NCBI GenBank assembly: GCA_020344015.1
Contig: CP070812.1
Location: 3,341,332 to 3,393,605, forward strand
Direction of reading: 5' to 3'
DNA length: 52,274 nt
Source: Gemmatimonadota bacterium
GTDB taxonomy: Bacteria > Gemmatimonadota > Gemmatimonadetes > Palauibacterales > KS3-K002
This document shows positions 35,612-45,830 of this stretch, piece by piece. The translations under genes were made by a program, and so were the position numbers. Positions within the stretch are counted from its first letter, which is position 1; each line of letters opens with the position of its first letter. The notes under the pieces were generated by a model. The model did not search any database. It was not told the DNA's origin and saw only the letters and a list, made by a program, of their open reading frames with translations.

Positions 35612-37045
35612 TTACCCTCCGGCGGATCTCACGTATCGTTTCGAAGCATCGATGAGTTGCGCTGCATAGACATGCCGACCGTCCAGGTAGTCCTTCATCA
35701 GCACGAAGAACGGTCCGCTCAGGGCGAGAACGGCAATCAAGTTCGGTATCGCGCAGACTCCGACGGCGATATTCGCGAACACCCAGACCCTGTCCACATC
35801 GGCTACGCCCGCGAAGACCACCGGCGGTACGAAGTAAAGCCACTTCAGGTATTTCATGACCTTCTTGCCGAAGACGTTTACCGAAGCGGTCTCGAAGTAG
35901 ATGAAGAACCCGATCTGGGTGGTGAGGCAAAAGGTCAGAATAATGAAAGATATCAGGCTGCCGGATATTCCTTCTGGGAAGACGGATGAGAAGGCGACGA
36001 TGACCAGTTCGATACCCGATTCGCCGCTTGAGAGCACGCCGGTCGATAGCACGGCGAAGGCCGTTATCGTGCAGATGATGAAGGTCACGATGAAGACCTC
36101 CAAGGCACCCCACATGCCTTGCTGGAAGGGATGTTTCGTATCGGCCGTGGCGTGGGCCATTGGTGCGGTCCCCAGACCGGCCTCGTTCGAGAACATCCCC
36201 CGCGCCACACCCGCCTGGATCGCCTGGGACACAGCGGCCCCGGCGAAACCGCCTGCGGCGGGAACCGGCGCGAACGCGTGCTGGACGATCGAGCCGAAGA
36301 CCTCGGGGATCGACCGGTAGTTGATGAGAAAGAGGATCACTCCTCCCACCACGTAGACGATCGACATCGTCGGCACCAGCCTCTCGCTGAACCGCCCGAT
36401 CCTCCGCACACCACCGATGACCACGAGCGCCGTGACCACCGTCATGGCACCGGTGACCAGATACGGGTTGAGGCCGTAACTCTTTAGAAAGGCTCTTCCT
36501 ACGGTGTGTGCCTGAAGCAGCGAGGCGCTGCACAACGAGTTGACGAAGATGCCAAGGCTGAAGAGGGCGGCCAGCAGAGGCCAACCCAATCCCCTGTTGA
36601 TGTAGTACATCGGGCCGCCGCGTATCCTGCCCCCCTCGTCGATATCCCGGTAGTGGACGGCCAGGGTGATCTCCGCCGTCTTCGTCATCATCCCCAGCGC
36701 CGCGAGCAGCCACATCCAGAAGATCGATCCCGGCCCCCCTACCGACAGTGCGGTGGCGATCCCGGCTATGCTTCCCATTCCCACCGTGCTCGCCAGCGCG
36801 GTGGATGTAGCCTGGAAGGGGGTCATCCTTCCCCTCTTCCTCTCATCCTGCCGACCCGCCCCTGGCTCCCCCTTCTCCAGGAGGCTCCCGAACGTGCTCT
36901 TGATGATCAGGGGAAGACCCCTGACCTGGAAGAAGCGGGATCTGACTGTGAGGTAGACGGAGACAGACGCTATGAATACGACGGTCCAGACACCCCAGAG
37001 GATCGCGTCTATCCCGGACGCCAGATCGAGGATGCGCTCGATCAA
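35612..37045 (-). CDS. Sodium:alanine/glycine symporter (AGCS family)
   Basis: A TTG start at 37045 overlaps the decarboxylase stop (TTGA) with GGAG 8 nt ahead. The 477-residue protein has about eleven membrane helices and the AGCS signatures GMGSIAGIATALSVGGPGSIFWMW (about 88-112), TKTAEITLAVHYR and RGMFSNEAGLGTAPMAHA (280-298). AGCS members import Ala, Gly or related small amino acids with sodium. In this operon it could bring in the amino acid or N-carbamoyl compound handled by the neighbours. Its sodium use fits the predicted sodium-coupled V-ATPase encoded a few kilobases away. Confidence 0.93.
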   Translation of the reverse strand: MIERILDLASGIDAILWGVWTVVFIASVSVYLTVRSRFFQVRGLPLIIKSTFGSLLEKGEPGAGRQDERKRGRMTPFQATSTALASTVGMGSIAGIATALSVGGPGSIFWMWLLAALGMMTKTAEITLAVHYRDIDEGGRIRGGPMYYINRGLGWPLLAALFSLGIFVNSLCSASLLQAHTVGRAFLKSYGLNPYLVTGAMTVVTALVVIGGVRRIGRFSERLVPTMSIVYVVGGVILFLINYRSIPEVFGSIVQHAFAPVPAAGGFAGAAVSQAIQAGVARGMFSNEAGLGTAPMAHATADTKHPFQQGMWGALEVFIVTFIICTITAFAVLSTGVLSSGESGIELVIVAFSSVFPEGISGSLISFIILTFCLTTQIGFFIYFETASVNVFGKKVMKYLKWLYFVPPVVFAGVADVDRVWVFANIAVGVCAIPNLIAVLALSGPFFVLMKDYLDGRHVYAAQLIDASKRYVRSAGG

Positions 37046-38412
37046 CGGAAAGACTCCGCGATGCTCCTGATCCCCGCTATCGTCTCCTTCATCGCCTCGA
37101 GAGTCACCGAAGGAGAGATCGCCACCAGCCGCAGGGCGGTCGCCCCGTCCAGTTCCGTGATCGAGACCGAGCGCTCACCACCCCGCAAGACCGTCTCGTA
37201 GACGTGCCGCTGAAGCCGCTCGAGCCGGTCCTCCGGCAGGCCGGCCGGAACGATCCTGAAGCAGATGACTCCCGTATCGGGCGCGTGCAGAGGTTCGGTG
37301 TCGGGCTGCTCCTCGAGGTAATCGTACACTTCCCTGACCGCCTCGAGGGGTGCTCTCAACCTCTCGATAACCCCGCTCAGGCCCTGGTGCCGGATCGAGG
37401 TGACCAGCGGAAGAGCAGTCAGGGGCCTCGTGGAGGGAATCGACTTGAGGCCGGGATTGGGCTCGACGGCATCGGGACGATTGAAGTAGCTGCTGAACAG
37501 AGCCAGCCGCCGGAAATCCTCAGCCCTCCGCGCGAACAGGATGGAACTCGGGATGGGAACCCCGAACTGTTTGTGGGGATCCCACGACAGCGAGTCGGCC
37601 CGCTCGACACCTTCGAACAGGTGTCTCCACTCGGGAACCAGCATGTAGGCCAGGCCGTAGGCTCCGTCGACGTGTAGCCAGACGGCTCTCTCCTCGCAGA
37701 TATCGGCCAGCTGGGCGATGGGATCCACCGAGCCGGTGGCCGTCGTACCCGCCGTGGCGACCACGCAGAAGACGTCCCGCTCTCCTGACAGCTCCTCGAG
37801 CGTCCTCCGCAGCCTTCCGCCGTCCATCCGGCGGTTCTCGTCGACCCCCACGGTCACCAGACAGCGCTCACCCAACCCGAGTGAACGCAGCGCGTGCCTG
37901 ATCGAGAAGTGCGCATCGTCGGATGCCACCACGGCCAGGCGGCTCGGGTCGGCGAATCCCAGGACGCCCTCCTCGGCCAAGCTGAACCCTTCCAGCTCGG
38001 CCTGCCTGTGAAGCGCCATGTAGAGCGCCTGCCGGTTGGCGTAGGTGCCGCAGTACATGACGGTGCCCTCTGAACCGGGCCCCAGCCCGAACAGGGAGCA
38101 GAGCGCGCGACAGCAGAGCTCCTCGAGCACCGCGCCACCGGGTGAGACCTGCCAGTTCGTGACGCCCTGGTTCCACTCAACCGCCAGACGCGCGCCGTAG
38201 GCTGCGCCCTCCTCGGGAAACGCATTGAATAGCGAGTGGAAAGAGGGCAGATCGTATCGGATGAAGTGGGGAAGCAGGCGCTCGTTGACCAGCGCGTCCA
38301 ACTCCTCAATTGAAAGGCCCTCTTGCTGGAAATCGAGGAGAGGCTCGAGGTCGCGCGCGACCTGCTCGGGCGAGGCACCGGACCAGATGCGCTCATTACT
38401 GACGTCACCCAT
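37042..38412 (-). CDS. PLP-dependent decarboxylase, group II (aromatic-L-amino-acid/glutamate decarboxylase-like)
   Basis: At 456 residues it is a full-length fold-type I PLP enzyme. Lys281 in SWDPHKQFG should form the Schiff base; His168 (DDAHFS) stacks on the cofactor and Asp249 (LHVDGAYG) pairs with the pyridine nitrogen. The NWQVSPGGAVLEE stretch (86-98) is the N-terminal substrate-site region of group II decarboxylases such as aromatic amino acid, glutamate, histidine and 2,4-diaminobutyrate decarboxylases. Specificity cannot be read directly. Its presence between a hydantoinase and an amino acid symporter suggests it decarboxylates the amino acid released by the cluster. It lies 41 nt downstream of the hydantoinase gene. 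Confidence 0.88.
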   Translation of the reverse strand: MGDVSNERIWSGASPEQVARDLEPLLDFQQEGLSIEELDALVNERLLPHFIRYDLPSFHSLFNAFPEEGAAYGARLAVEWNQGVTNWQVSPGGAVLEELCCRALCSLFGLGPGSEGTVMYCGTYANRQALYMALHRQAELEGFSLAEEGVLGFADPSRLAVVASDDAHFSIRHALRSLGLGERCLVTVGVDENRRMDGGRLRRTLEELSGERDVFCVVATAGTTATGSVDPIAQLADICEERAVWLHVDGAYGLAYMLVPEWRHLFEGVERADSLSWDPHKQFGVPIPSSILFARRAEDFRRLALFSSYFNRPDAVEPNPGLKSIPSTRPLTALPLVTSIRHQGLSGVIERLRAPLEAVREVYDYLEEQPDTEPLHAPDTGVICFRIVPAGLPEDRLERLQRHVYETVLRGGERSVSITELDGATALRLVAISPSVTLEAMKETIAGIRSIAESFR

Positions 38413-38453
38413 GGCTCACCATCCGCGTCTGTACGATGAACCGGTCAGCGTGC

Positions 38454-39851
38454 TCAGCCGGCTGCGTGCCGGGGATCGAGAAGCGTGCGATGGATGTAAC
38501 GCCCCCTGCCCTTCTCCGCCATGCACTCCTCTCCGTCGACAATCAGTTCGCCGCGCGAGAACACCTTCAGGATCCTGCCGACCATCTCGATGTCCTCGTA
38601 GGCGGACCAATCGGTCGCCATGTGCAGCGTATCCCCGCCCATGGTCCACCTGGCTTCGGGATCGAAGAGGATGATGTCGGCGTCCGCACCAACGGCCAGG
38701 CTCCCCTTCCGAGGAGCCAGCCCAAAGAGGTTCGCCGGCGCTGTCGACACGATCTCGACAAACCTTGGCAGGGTAAGACGCCCCTTTGCGACGCCTTCCG
38801 AGTAGAGCAGGTGGAAGCGGGGTTCGATGCCCGGTATGCCGTTCGGGCACCGGTCAAATCGGTCCACCCCGAGAAGCTTCGCCTCCCACGAGTAGGCCGC
38901 ATCATCCGAGCTCACCATCGCAATCCGGTCGTCGCCCAGGGCCATCCACAGCCTGTCTTGTGTCTCGGCGTCTCTCAACGGCGGCGAACAGATCCATTTG
39001 ATGCCGTCCTCCCGCTCCAGCATCTCGTCCGTGAAGATGAGATAGTGGGTGCAGGTCTCAGCGGTGATGCGCAGACCCCGTTCGCGGGCCCCCGTGATCA
39101 AGTCGAGCCCGTCAGCGCTGGCCAGGTGCACGACGAAGAACCGCGCACCCGTCTCCTCGGCCATCCCGACGATCCGGCGGATCGCCTCGGTCTCGACCTC
39201 GGGCGGCTTGCTGCGGGCGTGATAGATCGGTGCCGTTTTACCCTGTTCGATCAAGCGCGGTACGTTCTCTTCGATCATGTCGTTGTCTTCGGCGTGCAGC
39301 ATCAGCATGCCGCCTGCTTCCCCGAGGTGGACGGCGATCTTCTTCAGGTCCTCGTCCTCAGTCAGCAGACCGTCCTCCCGGTAGGTCATGTAGCACTTGA
39401 TGGTCGGTGCGCCCGCCGCAACGACGTACGGGATCTGGTCGAGGGTCGCTTGGTTCGGCTCCGTAATGACCGGGTGCACCCCCCAGTCGACGAGCGCCAT
39501 GCCGGAGGCTTCCTCTCTCTTATCCTCGAGGGTCCTGGCGAGCGCTCCGCCGGGGACCTGGTTAGAGAAGTCGACGATGCTCGTGACTCCCCCGTATGCG
39601 GCTGCGCGCGTACCCGTGTAGTAATCGTGCACGCTAACCGTACCCATGAAGACGTCGTTGAGGTGTACGTGCGTATCCACCGCACCCGGCAGCACCAGAA
39701 GCCCGTCGGCGTCGATGACCACTGCGGCTCTGGAGTCGCTCAGTTCACCGATCGCAGCGATCCGCTCACCCTGAAACAGGACATCCTGCCGGGATACCGT
39801 CCCTCCCCGAACCACCTGCCCACCCCTTATGAGAGTCCAACCCTTCTCCAT
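38454..39851 (-). CDS. Dihydropyrimidinase/hydantoinase-family cyclic amidohydrolase
   Basis: The 465-residue protein starts after GGGAG. It has the binuclear metal site: His61 and His63 in DTHVHLND, Lys152 in TIKCYMTY (expected to be carbamylated), His186 in MLHAEDND, His242 in VVHLAS and Asp316 in VSSDDAAYS. The last motif is usually TDHCPF in dihydropyrimidinases, so the substrate pocket differs. The family opens the ring of hydantoins, dihydropyrimidines or allantoin, giving N-carbamoyl amino acids or allantoate. It is the first gene of a five-gene operon with decarboxylase, symporter, racemase and M20 hydrolase, which favours a 5-substituted hydantoin or similar ring. Confidence 0.88.
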   Translation of the reverse strand: MEKGWTLIRGGQVVRGGTVSRQDVLFQGERIAAIGELSDSRAAVVIDADGLLVLPGAVDTHVHLNDVFMGTVSVHDYYTGTRAAAYGGVTSIVDFSNQVPGGALARTLEDKREEASGMALVDWGVHPVITEPNQATLDQIPYVVAAGAPTIKCYMTYREDGLLTEDEDLKKIAVHLGEAGGMLMLHAEDNDMIEENVPRLIEQGKTAPIYHARSKPPEVETEAIRRIVGMAEETGARFFVVHLASADGLDLITGARERGLRITAETCTHYLIFTDEMLEREDGIKWICSPPLRDAETQDRLWMALGDDRIAMVSSDDAAYSWEAKLLGVDRFDRCPNGIPGIEPRFHLLYSEGVAKGRLTLPRFVEIVSTAPANLFGLAPRKGSLAVGADADIILFDPEARWTMGGDTLHMATDWSAYEDIEMVGRILKVFSRGELIVDGEECMAEKGRGRYIHRTLLDPRHAAG

Positions 39852-40047
39852 GACGGCGATCTCCCGAATCGGTTATGCCATGACGCGGTGTGGCGAATAT
39901 GCGACTTGCACGGATCGATGTGAAGAGCCACGCGCCCTGCAAAGGCTCGCGTGTCGCCCGCGCCGGGCGTACCTTGACCCTCGAGTCCCAGGAGAGTACG
40001 GCGTCGACACCGCCGACCGACCGCTTCAGCCTCGAAGACGACTTGCC

Positions 40048-43000
40048 ATGCCCACGCTGCCTCGCACTGCGATCTTGTTGGTCGCCGCACTGGTTGCGCC
40101 CTGGACGAGTGGGGCCGCCCAGACCGCGCGCATCTCGGAGGAGACGCAAGTCATACTGACCTATCCGTTCTCCGAGCCGAACCCGATACCGATCCTGACG
40201 CGTGATGCCCGGCTGTATCCCTACCATTCCTTCGAGGGGTACGCGAAGGACGGGGTCCCGCGAGAGTGGAAGGTCGTTCACCTCGAGAACGACCTTATCG
40301 AAGTTTTCGTGCTACCCGAGGCGGGCGGTAAGGTGTGGGGGGCCGTGGTGAAGAGCACGGGCCACGAGTTCATCTATCGTAACGAGGTGATGAAGTTCAG
40401 GAACATCGCGCTCCGTGGCCCTTGGACGTCCGGCGGGATCGAGTTTAACTTCGGCGTGATCGGCCACACGCCGTCCACCGCCACGCCCGTCGATTACAGG
40501 CTGCGCCAGAACCCAGACGGCAGCGTGAGCTGCTTCGTCGGGGCGATGGACCTGCCGTCCCGCACCCACTGGCGGGTCGAGATCCGCCTGCCCGCCGACC
40601 GCGCGTATTTCGAGACCACCGTCCTCTGGTACAACCCCACCCCACTGGAGCAGCCCTACTACAACTGGATGACGGCGGCGGCGTTCGCCCGCGACGACCT
40701 CGAGATGTCGATCCCCGGGAACGCATTTCTCGCCCATTCAGGCGCGCGACGGGACTGGCCGGTCGACCCCGCCGGCCGCTACCTGCCTGCCTATGAGAAC
40801 AACAGGTTCGGCGGACACAAGTCGTACCACGTCGTCGGCGAGCTGAACGACTTCTTCGGCGGCTACTACCACGACGACGACTATGGCTTCGGCCACTGGG
40901 CGCGCTACGAGGAGATGCCGGGTCAGAAGCTCTGGCTCTGGGCGCTCTCCCGCGCCGGCGGCGTGTGGGAGGAGCTCCTCACCGATAGCGACGGACAGTA
41001 CATCGAATTCCAGGCCGGACGACTGTTCGTGCAGTATGCGCCGGGAGCGGACCTGAATCCGATCACTCAGGTGGGGTTCGATCCCGGCGCGACCGACCGT
41101 TGGTCCGAGACGTGGTTTCCCCTCGAGAGCATCGGCGGCCTGACGGACGCCTCGCGCGACGGGGCGATGTTCGTGAGCCGCGACGATGGGAAGTTGACGA
41201 TCAGGATGAACGCGTTCGGAAACCTGGCCGACACTCTGCGAGCCTCGTCCGGCGACCGAGTATTGGCGAGGCTGCCGATAGAGTTCTCGGCACTCGAGCC
41301 GGTGGTGCGCGTAATCGATCTTCGGGGCGCGACGGATGTCGACGTGGAGCTGCCGGTCCTCGGGTTGAGCTACACGTCGGACCCCGGTGCCCGGCAGTTG
41401 GCCCGGCCGTTCACGGCCGATGCGACCGCGTGGGCGGAGATTCCCGAGACGGATCGGCGGGTGATAGCGGGCCGCCAGCTGGCCAAAGGCCGTCGTTACC
41501 GCGAAGCCCGAGAGATGTTCAAGTCGGCGCTGGCGGAAGAGCCGTGGGCCCGTGACGCGCTGCTGGGGCTCGCCGATCTGGAATACCGACGCGGCCTTTA
41601 CGAGGCGGGGCTCGTTCACGTCACCCGCGCGCTGCAGCTCGACACCTACGACGCAGCGGCGAACTTCGTCGCCGGCAACCTCTACCGCGCCTTGGGCCGC
41701 GAGACCGATGCGCGCGAGGCGTACGGCTGGGCGGCCCGCTCTATGGGGTATCGCTCTGCCTCCTATGCGCAGTTGGCCGAGCTGATGCTCGCCGGCGGAG
41801 ATCTGCCAGAGGCAAAGAGGTACGCCCGGCTGGCGCTGGACTACGACCGCTGGAACTTCCCGGCGCGGCAGGTCCTCGCCGTGGTCGGCCGCAGAGAGGG
41901 GGACGCGGCGCTGGCGGCGTCGATGCGAGAAGGGCTGCTCGAGCTCGACCCGCTGCATCACTTCGCCGCGGCCGAGGCTTACCTCGCGGCACTCGACACG
42001 GCCACAGCGGATGCCCTGACCGCCTCACTCCGGAGCGAGTACCCCGACCAGACGATACTCGAACTCGCGGTCAACTACGTCCACCGCGGCGGGCGCGACG
42101 ATGCTCGTGCGCTGCTGCAACTCGGGGCTCGCGTAGCGGCGAACCCACTCCTGCGCGCCTGGCTGGCGTACCTCGAGGACGATCCGGCACAGTTGGCCGG
42201 CGCGGCGGATCTGTCATTTGTCTTTCCTTACCGGCGCGAAACCATCCCGGTACTCGAGTGGGCGGCGGAACATGACGACGGTTGGTCCTGGTCCTATCTG
42301 CTGGCCTTGAATCTGTGGGCGCGGGACCGAGCCGACGAAGCGGCCTCCTTATTGGAGGAGCTCGGTGAACGGCCGGATTTCGCTCCCTTCTACGTGACTC
42401 GCGCTCACCTACTGAGGCAGGTGCGGCAGCGTGATCCGAAAGCCGATTTCCGCCGCGCCGTACGTCTCGACGGCTCCAATCGAACGATCCGGATTCATCT
42501 CGTGCGCTACCTTCAGGAGGAGGGGCACTGGGAGGAGGCGCTGGCCGAGTCGAGTGCGGGCCGCGCGTCCTTCCCGGGCGATTTCAATCTCGACCTCCTG
42601 CACGTCCGCTCGCTCGTTAAGCTCGATCGACCGGGCGAAGCAATCGACATACTGAACGCCACTCACGTCCTTCCGTCGGAAAACGCACGCGACAGCCATC
42701 GACTCTATGAACAGGCGCACACTCTGGCGGCACTCGATGCTTTGGAAAGAGCGAGTTACGACGAGGCGCGACGTCACCTGCGCGCCGCCCTCGAGTGGCC
42801 AGAGCACCTGGGGCAGGGCCGGCCCTACGACTCGGAGGAGCGGCTCGTGCGATACCTGTTGGGCTACACCGCAGAGATGCTCGGCGAACTGGAGCGGGCG
42901 CACGCTGCCTTCGAGGCGGTGGTCGATGCCACCGGTCAGACAGGCATGCGCGCGGACCGACTGGACCTTCTAGTGATTCCCTCGCTGGCCACCCTCGGGC

Positions 43001-43194
43001 GGAGCGACGAGCTCCGCACCATCTGGAGCGACAGGGACACAGAGATAGGGCGATTCGCTAACGAGATGATCCGCGGCTTGGAGAACGGTGAAACCCTCGG
43101 CCAGCTCACCGCAGGACTCGCTCGGGAGCATGCCGGCCTGTTCGACGACCTCCTCGGCCAAATACTCCTCCGAGCGCTGTCGGTATCACGATGA
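40048..43194 (+). CDS. Exported DUF5107-TPR protein
   Basis: The start at 40048 (ATG) begins a signal peptide (TAILLVAALVAPWTSGAAQ). The open frame runs further upstream into the hydantoinase gene on the other strand, which is shadow. The 1048-residue product has a DUF5107 domain at about 25-410: beta-sandwich, LPEAGGKVWGAVVKSTGHEFIYRN and TTVLWYNPTPLEQPYYNWMTAA, resembling galactose-mutarotase-like sugar-binding folds. A long row of TPR helices follows to the end. Such proteins are common in polysaccharide-using bacteria and may bind sugars outside the cytoplasm. No catalytic residues can be named. It is divergent from the hydantoinase operon, with 196 nt between them. Confidence 0.82.
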   Translation: MPTLPRTAILLVAALVAPWTSGAAQTARISEETQVILTYPFSEPNPIPILTRDARLYPYHSFEGYAKDGVPREWKVVHLENDLIEVFVLPEAGGKVWGAVVKSTGHEFIYRNEVMKFRNIALRGPWTSGGIEFNFGVIGHTPSTATPVDYRLRQNPDGSVSCFVGAMDLPSRTHWRVEIRLPADRAYFETTVLWYNPTPLEQPYYNWMTAAAFARDDLEMSIPGNAFLAHSGARRDWPVDPAGRYLPAYENNRFGGHKSYHVVGELNDFFGGYYHDDDYGFGHWARYEEMPGQKLWLWALSRAGGVWEELLTDSDGQYIEFQAGRLFVQYAPGADLNPITQVGFDPGATDRWSETWFPLESIGGLTDASRDGAMFVSRDDGKLTIRMNAFGNLADTLRASSGDRVLARLPIEFSALEPVVRVIDLRGATDVDVELPVLGLSYTSDPGARQLARPFTADATAWAEIPETDRRVIAGRQLAKGRRYREAREMFKSALAEEPWARDALLGLADLEYRRGLYEAGLVHVTRALQLDTYDAAANFVAGNLYRALGRETDAREAYGWAARSMGYRSASYAQLAELMLAGGDLPEAKRYARLALDYDRWNFPARQVLAVVGRREGDAALAASMREGLLELDPLHHFAAAEAYLAALDTATADALTASLRSEYPDQTILELAVNYVHRGGRDDARALLQLGARVAANPLLRAWLAYLEDDPAQLAGAADLSFVFPYRRETIPVLEWAAEHDDGWSWSYLLALNLWARDRADEAASLLEELGERPDFAPFYVTRAHLLRQVRQRDPKADFRRAVRLDGSNRTIRIHLVRYLQEEGHWEEALAESSAGRASFPGDFNLDLLHVRSLVKLDRPGEAIDILNATHVLPSENARDSHRLYEQAHTLAALDALERASYDEARRHLRAALEWPEHLGQGRPYDSEERLVRYLLGYTAEMLGELERAHAAFEAVVDATGQTGMRADRLDLLVIPSLATLGRSDELRTIWSDRDTEIGRFANEMIRGLENGETLGQLTAGLAREHAGLFDDLLGQILLRALSVSR

Positions 43195-43251
43195 GCCTTG
43201 ATCCGCCCAACCAACTCTTGGTTCGCCCGGAACCGTGGAGTTGAGAGCGGC

Positions 43252-45717
43252 TTACTCCGACTTCAACGCGTCCACCGGGTCCACGCTGCTCGCCCGCCTG
43301 GCGGGGAGGGTCACTGCAAGGGCAACCACCCCAAGCAGCAGCGCCGTCGCACCCACAAACGCCAGGGGATCGGCCGGCTCCACTTCGTATAATAAGGACC
43401 GGAGTACTCGCGCACCCGCGTATGCACCGATAAGGCCCAATGCAACCCCGAGGAGAGCCAAGGCGACGCCTTCAGACACGACCATCAGACGTATGTCGCC
43501 ACTCTTGGCGCCGAGAGCGATACGGATTCCGATCTCGCGCGTCCGTCGGGAGGCCAGGTACGCGATGACGCCGTAGAGGCCGATCCCGGCGAGGGCCACC
43601 GCCACAGCGGCAAAGAAGGCGAGCAACAGCAGGTAGAACCGAGCTGGACCCAACTGGCGGCCGACGGTTTCCTCCAACATCTCGGCGCTGCGAATTGGGA
43701 CATTGGAGTCGAGAGCCTGGACCTCTCCGCGAATCGCGGGGAGCACGTTGTCGACTCCAGGGCGCAAGCGCACCAGGACACTCATGACGCGGCTACCCAT
43801 CTGGGCATGAGGCACATAGATCTCGGGCTCGGGCTTGTCTCTCAGGTTTTGCGACCGGATATCCCCGACGACGCCGACGATGGTCCAAGGGTCTGCGGAT
43901 CCATATCCCAGGTTCATGTCGATGCGGATTCTCCGGCCGACGGGATCCTGGTCCGGATAGTAGCGGTCACTTAGGCTCTGGCTTACGAGTGCGACTCGCG
44001 TCGCGCCGTCTCTATCGCCGATTCCCAACCTGCGACCGTGCACGACCGGGATCCTGAGCGCATCGTGGTATCCCGGCGTCACGACCCGGACCGTAATGTC
44101 GTCTTCCTGGCCTTCGGGTGGCGGTGCCCGATCCAGGAAGTGGATCGACGTGGCAACGCCGTATCCGGCAAGAGGGCTCCCATATACTGACGCAACAGCA
44201 TCGACGCCCGGCAGACCACGGACTCGATCCTCGAGAGACGCAAAGAAGCGTTCCGTTCGGCCCACATCGTAGTCGTAAGGATCGCTGGGGAGTACCAAGC
44301 GGAAGGTCAAAACATCTTCTTTCTCGAAGCCGAGCTGGACTGCGTTGAGTCTCGCGAAACTCCGCAGCAGCAGCCCCGCGCCGAGCAACAGCATCAGGGA
44401 AAGTGCAACCTGCGCGACGAGCAACGCCGAGCGCGACCGTCGTCGGGCCGGTCCCCCACTGCCGGTGCGGCCACCCTGGCTCAGCGCCTCAGTAACCGGA
44501 ACGCGCGCCAGCCAGAGCGACGGTGTCAGCCCAAACAGGACCGTGATGACCACCACCACCACGAGAGTGTAAAGCAACACCATCCCGTCGATCGTAACCT
44601 GGTCCAGCAGCGGGATAGTCGCCGGAGCGATGCTCAGCAGCAGGCTCACCGTCCACGATGCAATGACGAGGCCGACCAAGCCGGCGAGCGACGCCAGCAG
44701 GAGCGCTTCCAACAGTAGTTGGAGCACGATGCGTCTTCTAGTGGCACCCAGCGCCGATCGCGTGGCAACCTCGTGACTCCGCGACGTGGCTCTGGCGAGC
44801 AACAGGTTGGCAATGTTCGCACAGGCAATCAACAACACGATGCCAACCGCACCCAGGAGGACCCACAGCGCCGTGCGCACGTCCCCGACGACGTCCTGCT
44901 CCAGGGTGATCACGTTGAAGCGCTTGCCATAGTTCAGAACGGGATACCGTCCTTCGAGGCGGCGCGATAGTTCCACCGCCTCGCCAGCGGCGACATGAAA
45001 GCTCGTACCTTCGGCCAGTCGCGCGATGACCTGCAGGAAGTGGCAGTCGCGCCCACACCCCTCGACGTTGAGATACGCCGGCACCCAAAGCTGCGCACCC
45101 TGCGGATAATCGAATCGAGGCGGAGCCACTCCCACAATCTCATGCGGCTCGCCAGATATCTGGAGTGTTCTCCCCAGTGCCTCTCGATCCCCACCTAGTC
45201 GTTCTTGCCAGAATGAGTGCGCGATTACAACGACACGCGGCCCGCCCGGTACGTTTTCCTCGCCGCGAAGGTCTCTACCCAGGAACGCAGGTTCCTGAAA
45301 CACCGCCAACAGCCCGTCGGTGACCACTGCTCCCGGGACCGATTCCGCAGCTCCCAGACCCGTGAGAGCGAGTTCGGTGGCATAGTATCCCGCCGCAGCT
45401 TGGATCGAACGTGCTTCACTTTGCACGCTCCGCAGGTCCGGCTGAGACATCGAGCCTCGGGTCCAACCGCGGTCCGCGCGTGCGACGTAAACCATCACGA
45501 GGCGGTCGGGATCGTTGTAGGGCAGAGGCTTGAGGATGATGCCGTTCACAACGCTGAAGACCCCCGTGTTGGCGCCGATGCCGAGGGCCAGGGTGAGAAC
45601 CACGGTAACGGTGAAACCGGTATTTCGGCGCAGAGTCCGGATGGCGAACCTGAGGTCATCCAGGGGGACGCGGACTCGATCCCACAGTCTCAGCGCTCGA
45701 AGCGAACTGCTCAGCAC
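43252..45717 (-). CDS. ADOP-family ABC transporter permease, copy 3
   Basis: I choose GTG at 45717 because GAGGAGA lies 5 nt before it and it opens the family start (LSSSLRALRLWDRVRVPLDDLRFA, residues 2-25); an ATG at 45765 has no ribosome site. The 821 residues repeat the ADOP layout: first helix TLALGIGANTGVFSVVNG, periplasmic domain with two closely spaced cysteines (VEGCGRDCHF), FtsX domain with VLLIACANIANLLLARATSRSHE-type sequence, second periplasmic domain, and final FtsX domain ending DPVDALKSE. It converges on the DUF5107-TPR gene. No ATPase gene is nearby. Confidence 0.9.
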   Translation of the reverse strand: MLSSSLRALRLWDRVRVPLDDLRFAIRTLRRNTGFTVTVVLTLALGIGANTGVFSVVNGIILKPLPYNDPDRLVMVYVARADRGWTRGSMSQPDLRSVQSEARSIQAAAGYYATELALTGLGAAESVPGAVVTDGLLAVFQEPAFLGRDLRGEENVPGGPRVVVIAHSFWQERLGGDREALGRTLQISGEPHEIVGVAPPRFDYPQGAQLWVPAYLNVEGCGRDCHFLQVIARLAEGTSFHVAAGEAVELSRRLEGRYPVLNYGKRFNVITLEQDVVGDVRTALWVLLGAVGIVLLIACANIANLLLARATSRSHEVATRSALGATRRRIVLQLLLEALLLASLAGLVGLVIASWTVSLLLSIAPATIPLLDQVTIDGMVLLYTLVVVVVITVLFGLTPSLWLARVPVTEALSQGGRTGSGGPARRRSRSALLVAQVALSLMLLLGAGLLLRSFARLNAVQLGFEKEDVLTFRLVLPSDPYDYDVGRTERFFASLEDRVRGLPGVDAVASVYGSPLAGYGVATSIHFLDRAPPPEGQEDDITVRVVTPGYHDALRIPVVHGRRLGIGDRDGATRVALVSQSLSDRYYPDQDPVGRRIRIDMNLGYGSADPWTIVGVVGDIRSQNLRDKPEPEIYVPHAQMGSRVMSVLVRLRPGVDNVLPAIRGEVQALDSNVPIRSAEMLEETVGRQLGPARFYLLLLAFFAAVAVALAGIGLYGVIAYLASRRTREIGIRIALGAKSGDIRLMVVSEGVALALLGVALGLIGAYAGARVLRSLLYEVEPADPLAFVGATALLLGVVALAVTLPARRASSVDPVDALKSE

Positions 45718-45830
45718 ATGTCTCTCCTCGATCGGTCTCGTCTCTACCGTCGGGGCAATCCTCATGCCACGGAAGACGTTGCCAATACCGCACTTGCAGG
45801 CCGCCGCGCCGGTCGCTCGTCAAAGGGCCC

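Noticed and set aside
35598..36713. 371-codon minus-strand frame inside the symporter gene
   Set aside because: It has Arg/Gly-rich composition, and the overlapping symporter frame has clear membrane helices and AGCS motifs.
39829..40047. Upstream extension of the DUF5107-TPR gene
   Set aside because: It would overlap the hydantoinase start and hide the signal peptide that begins at 40048.
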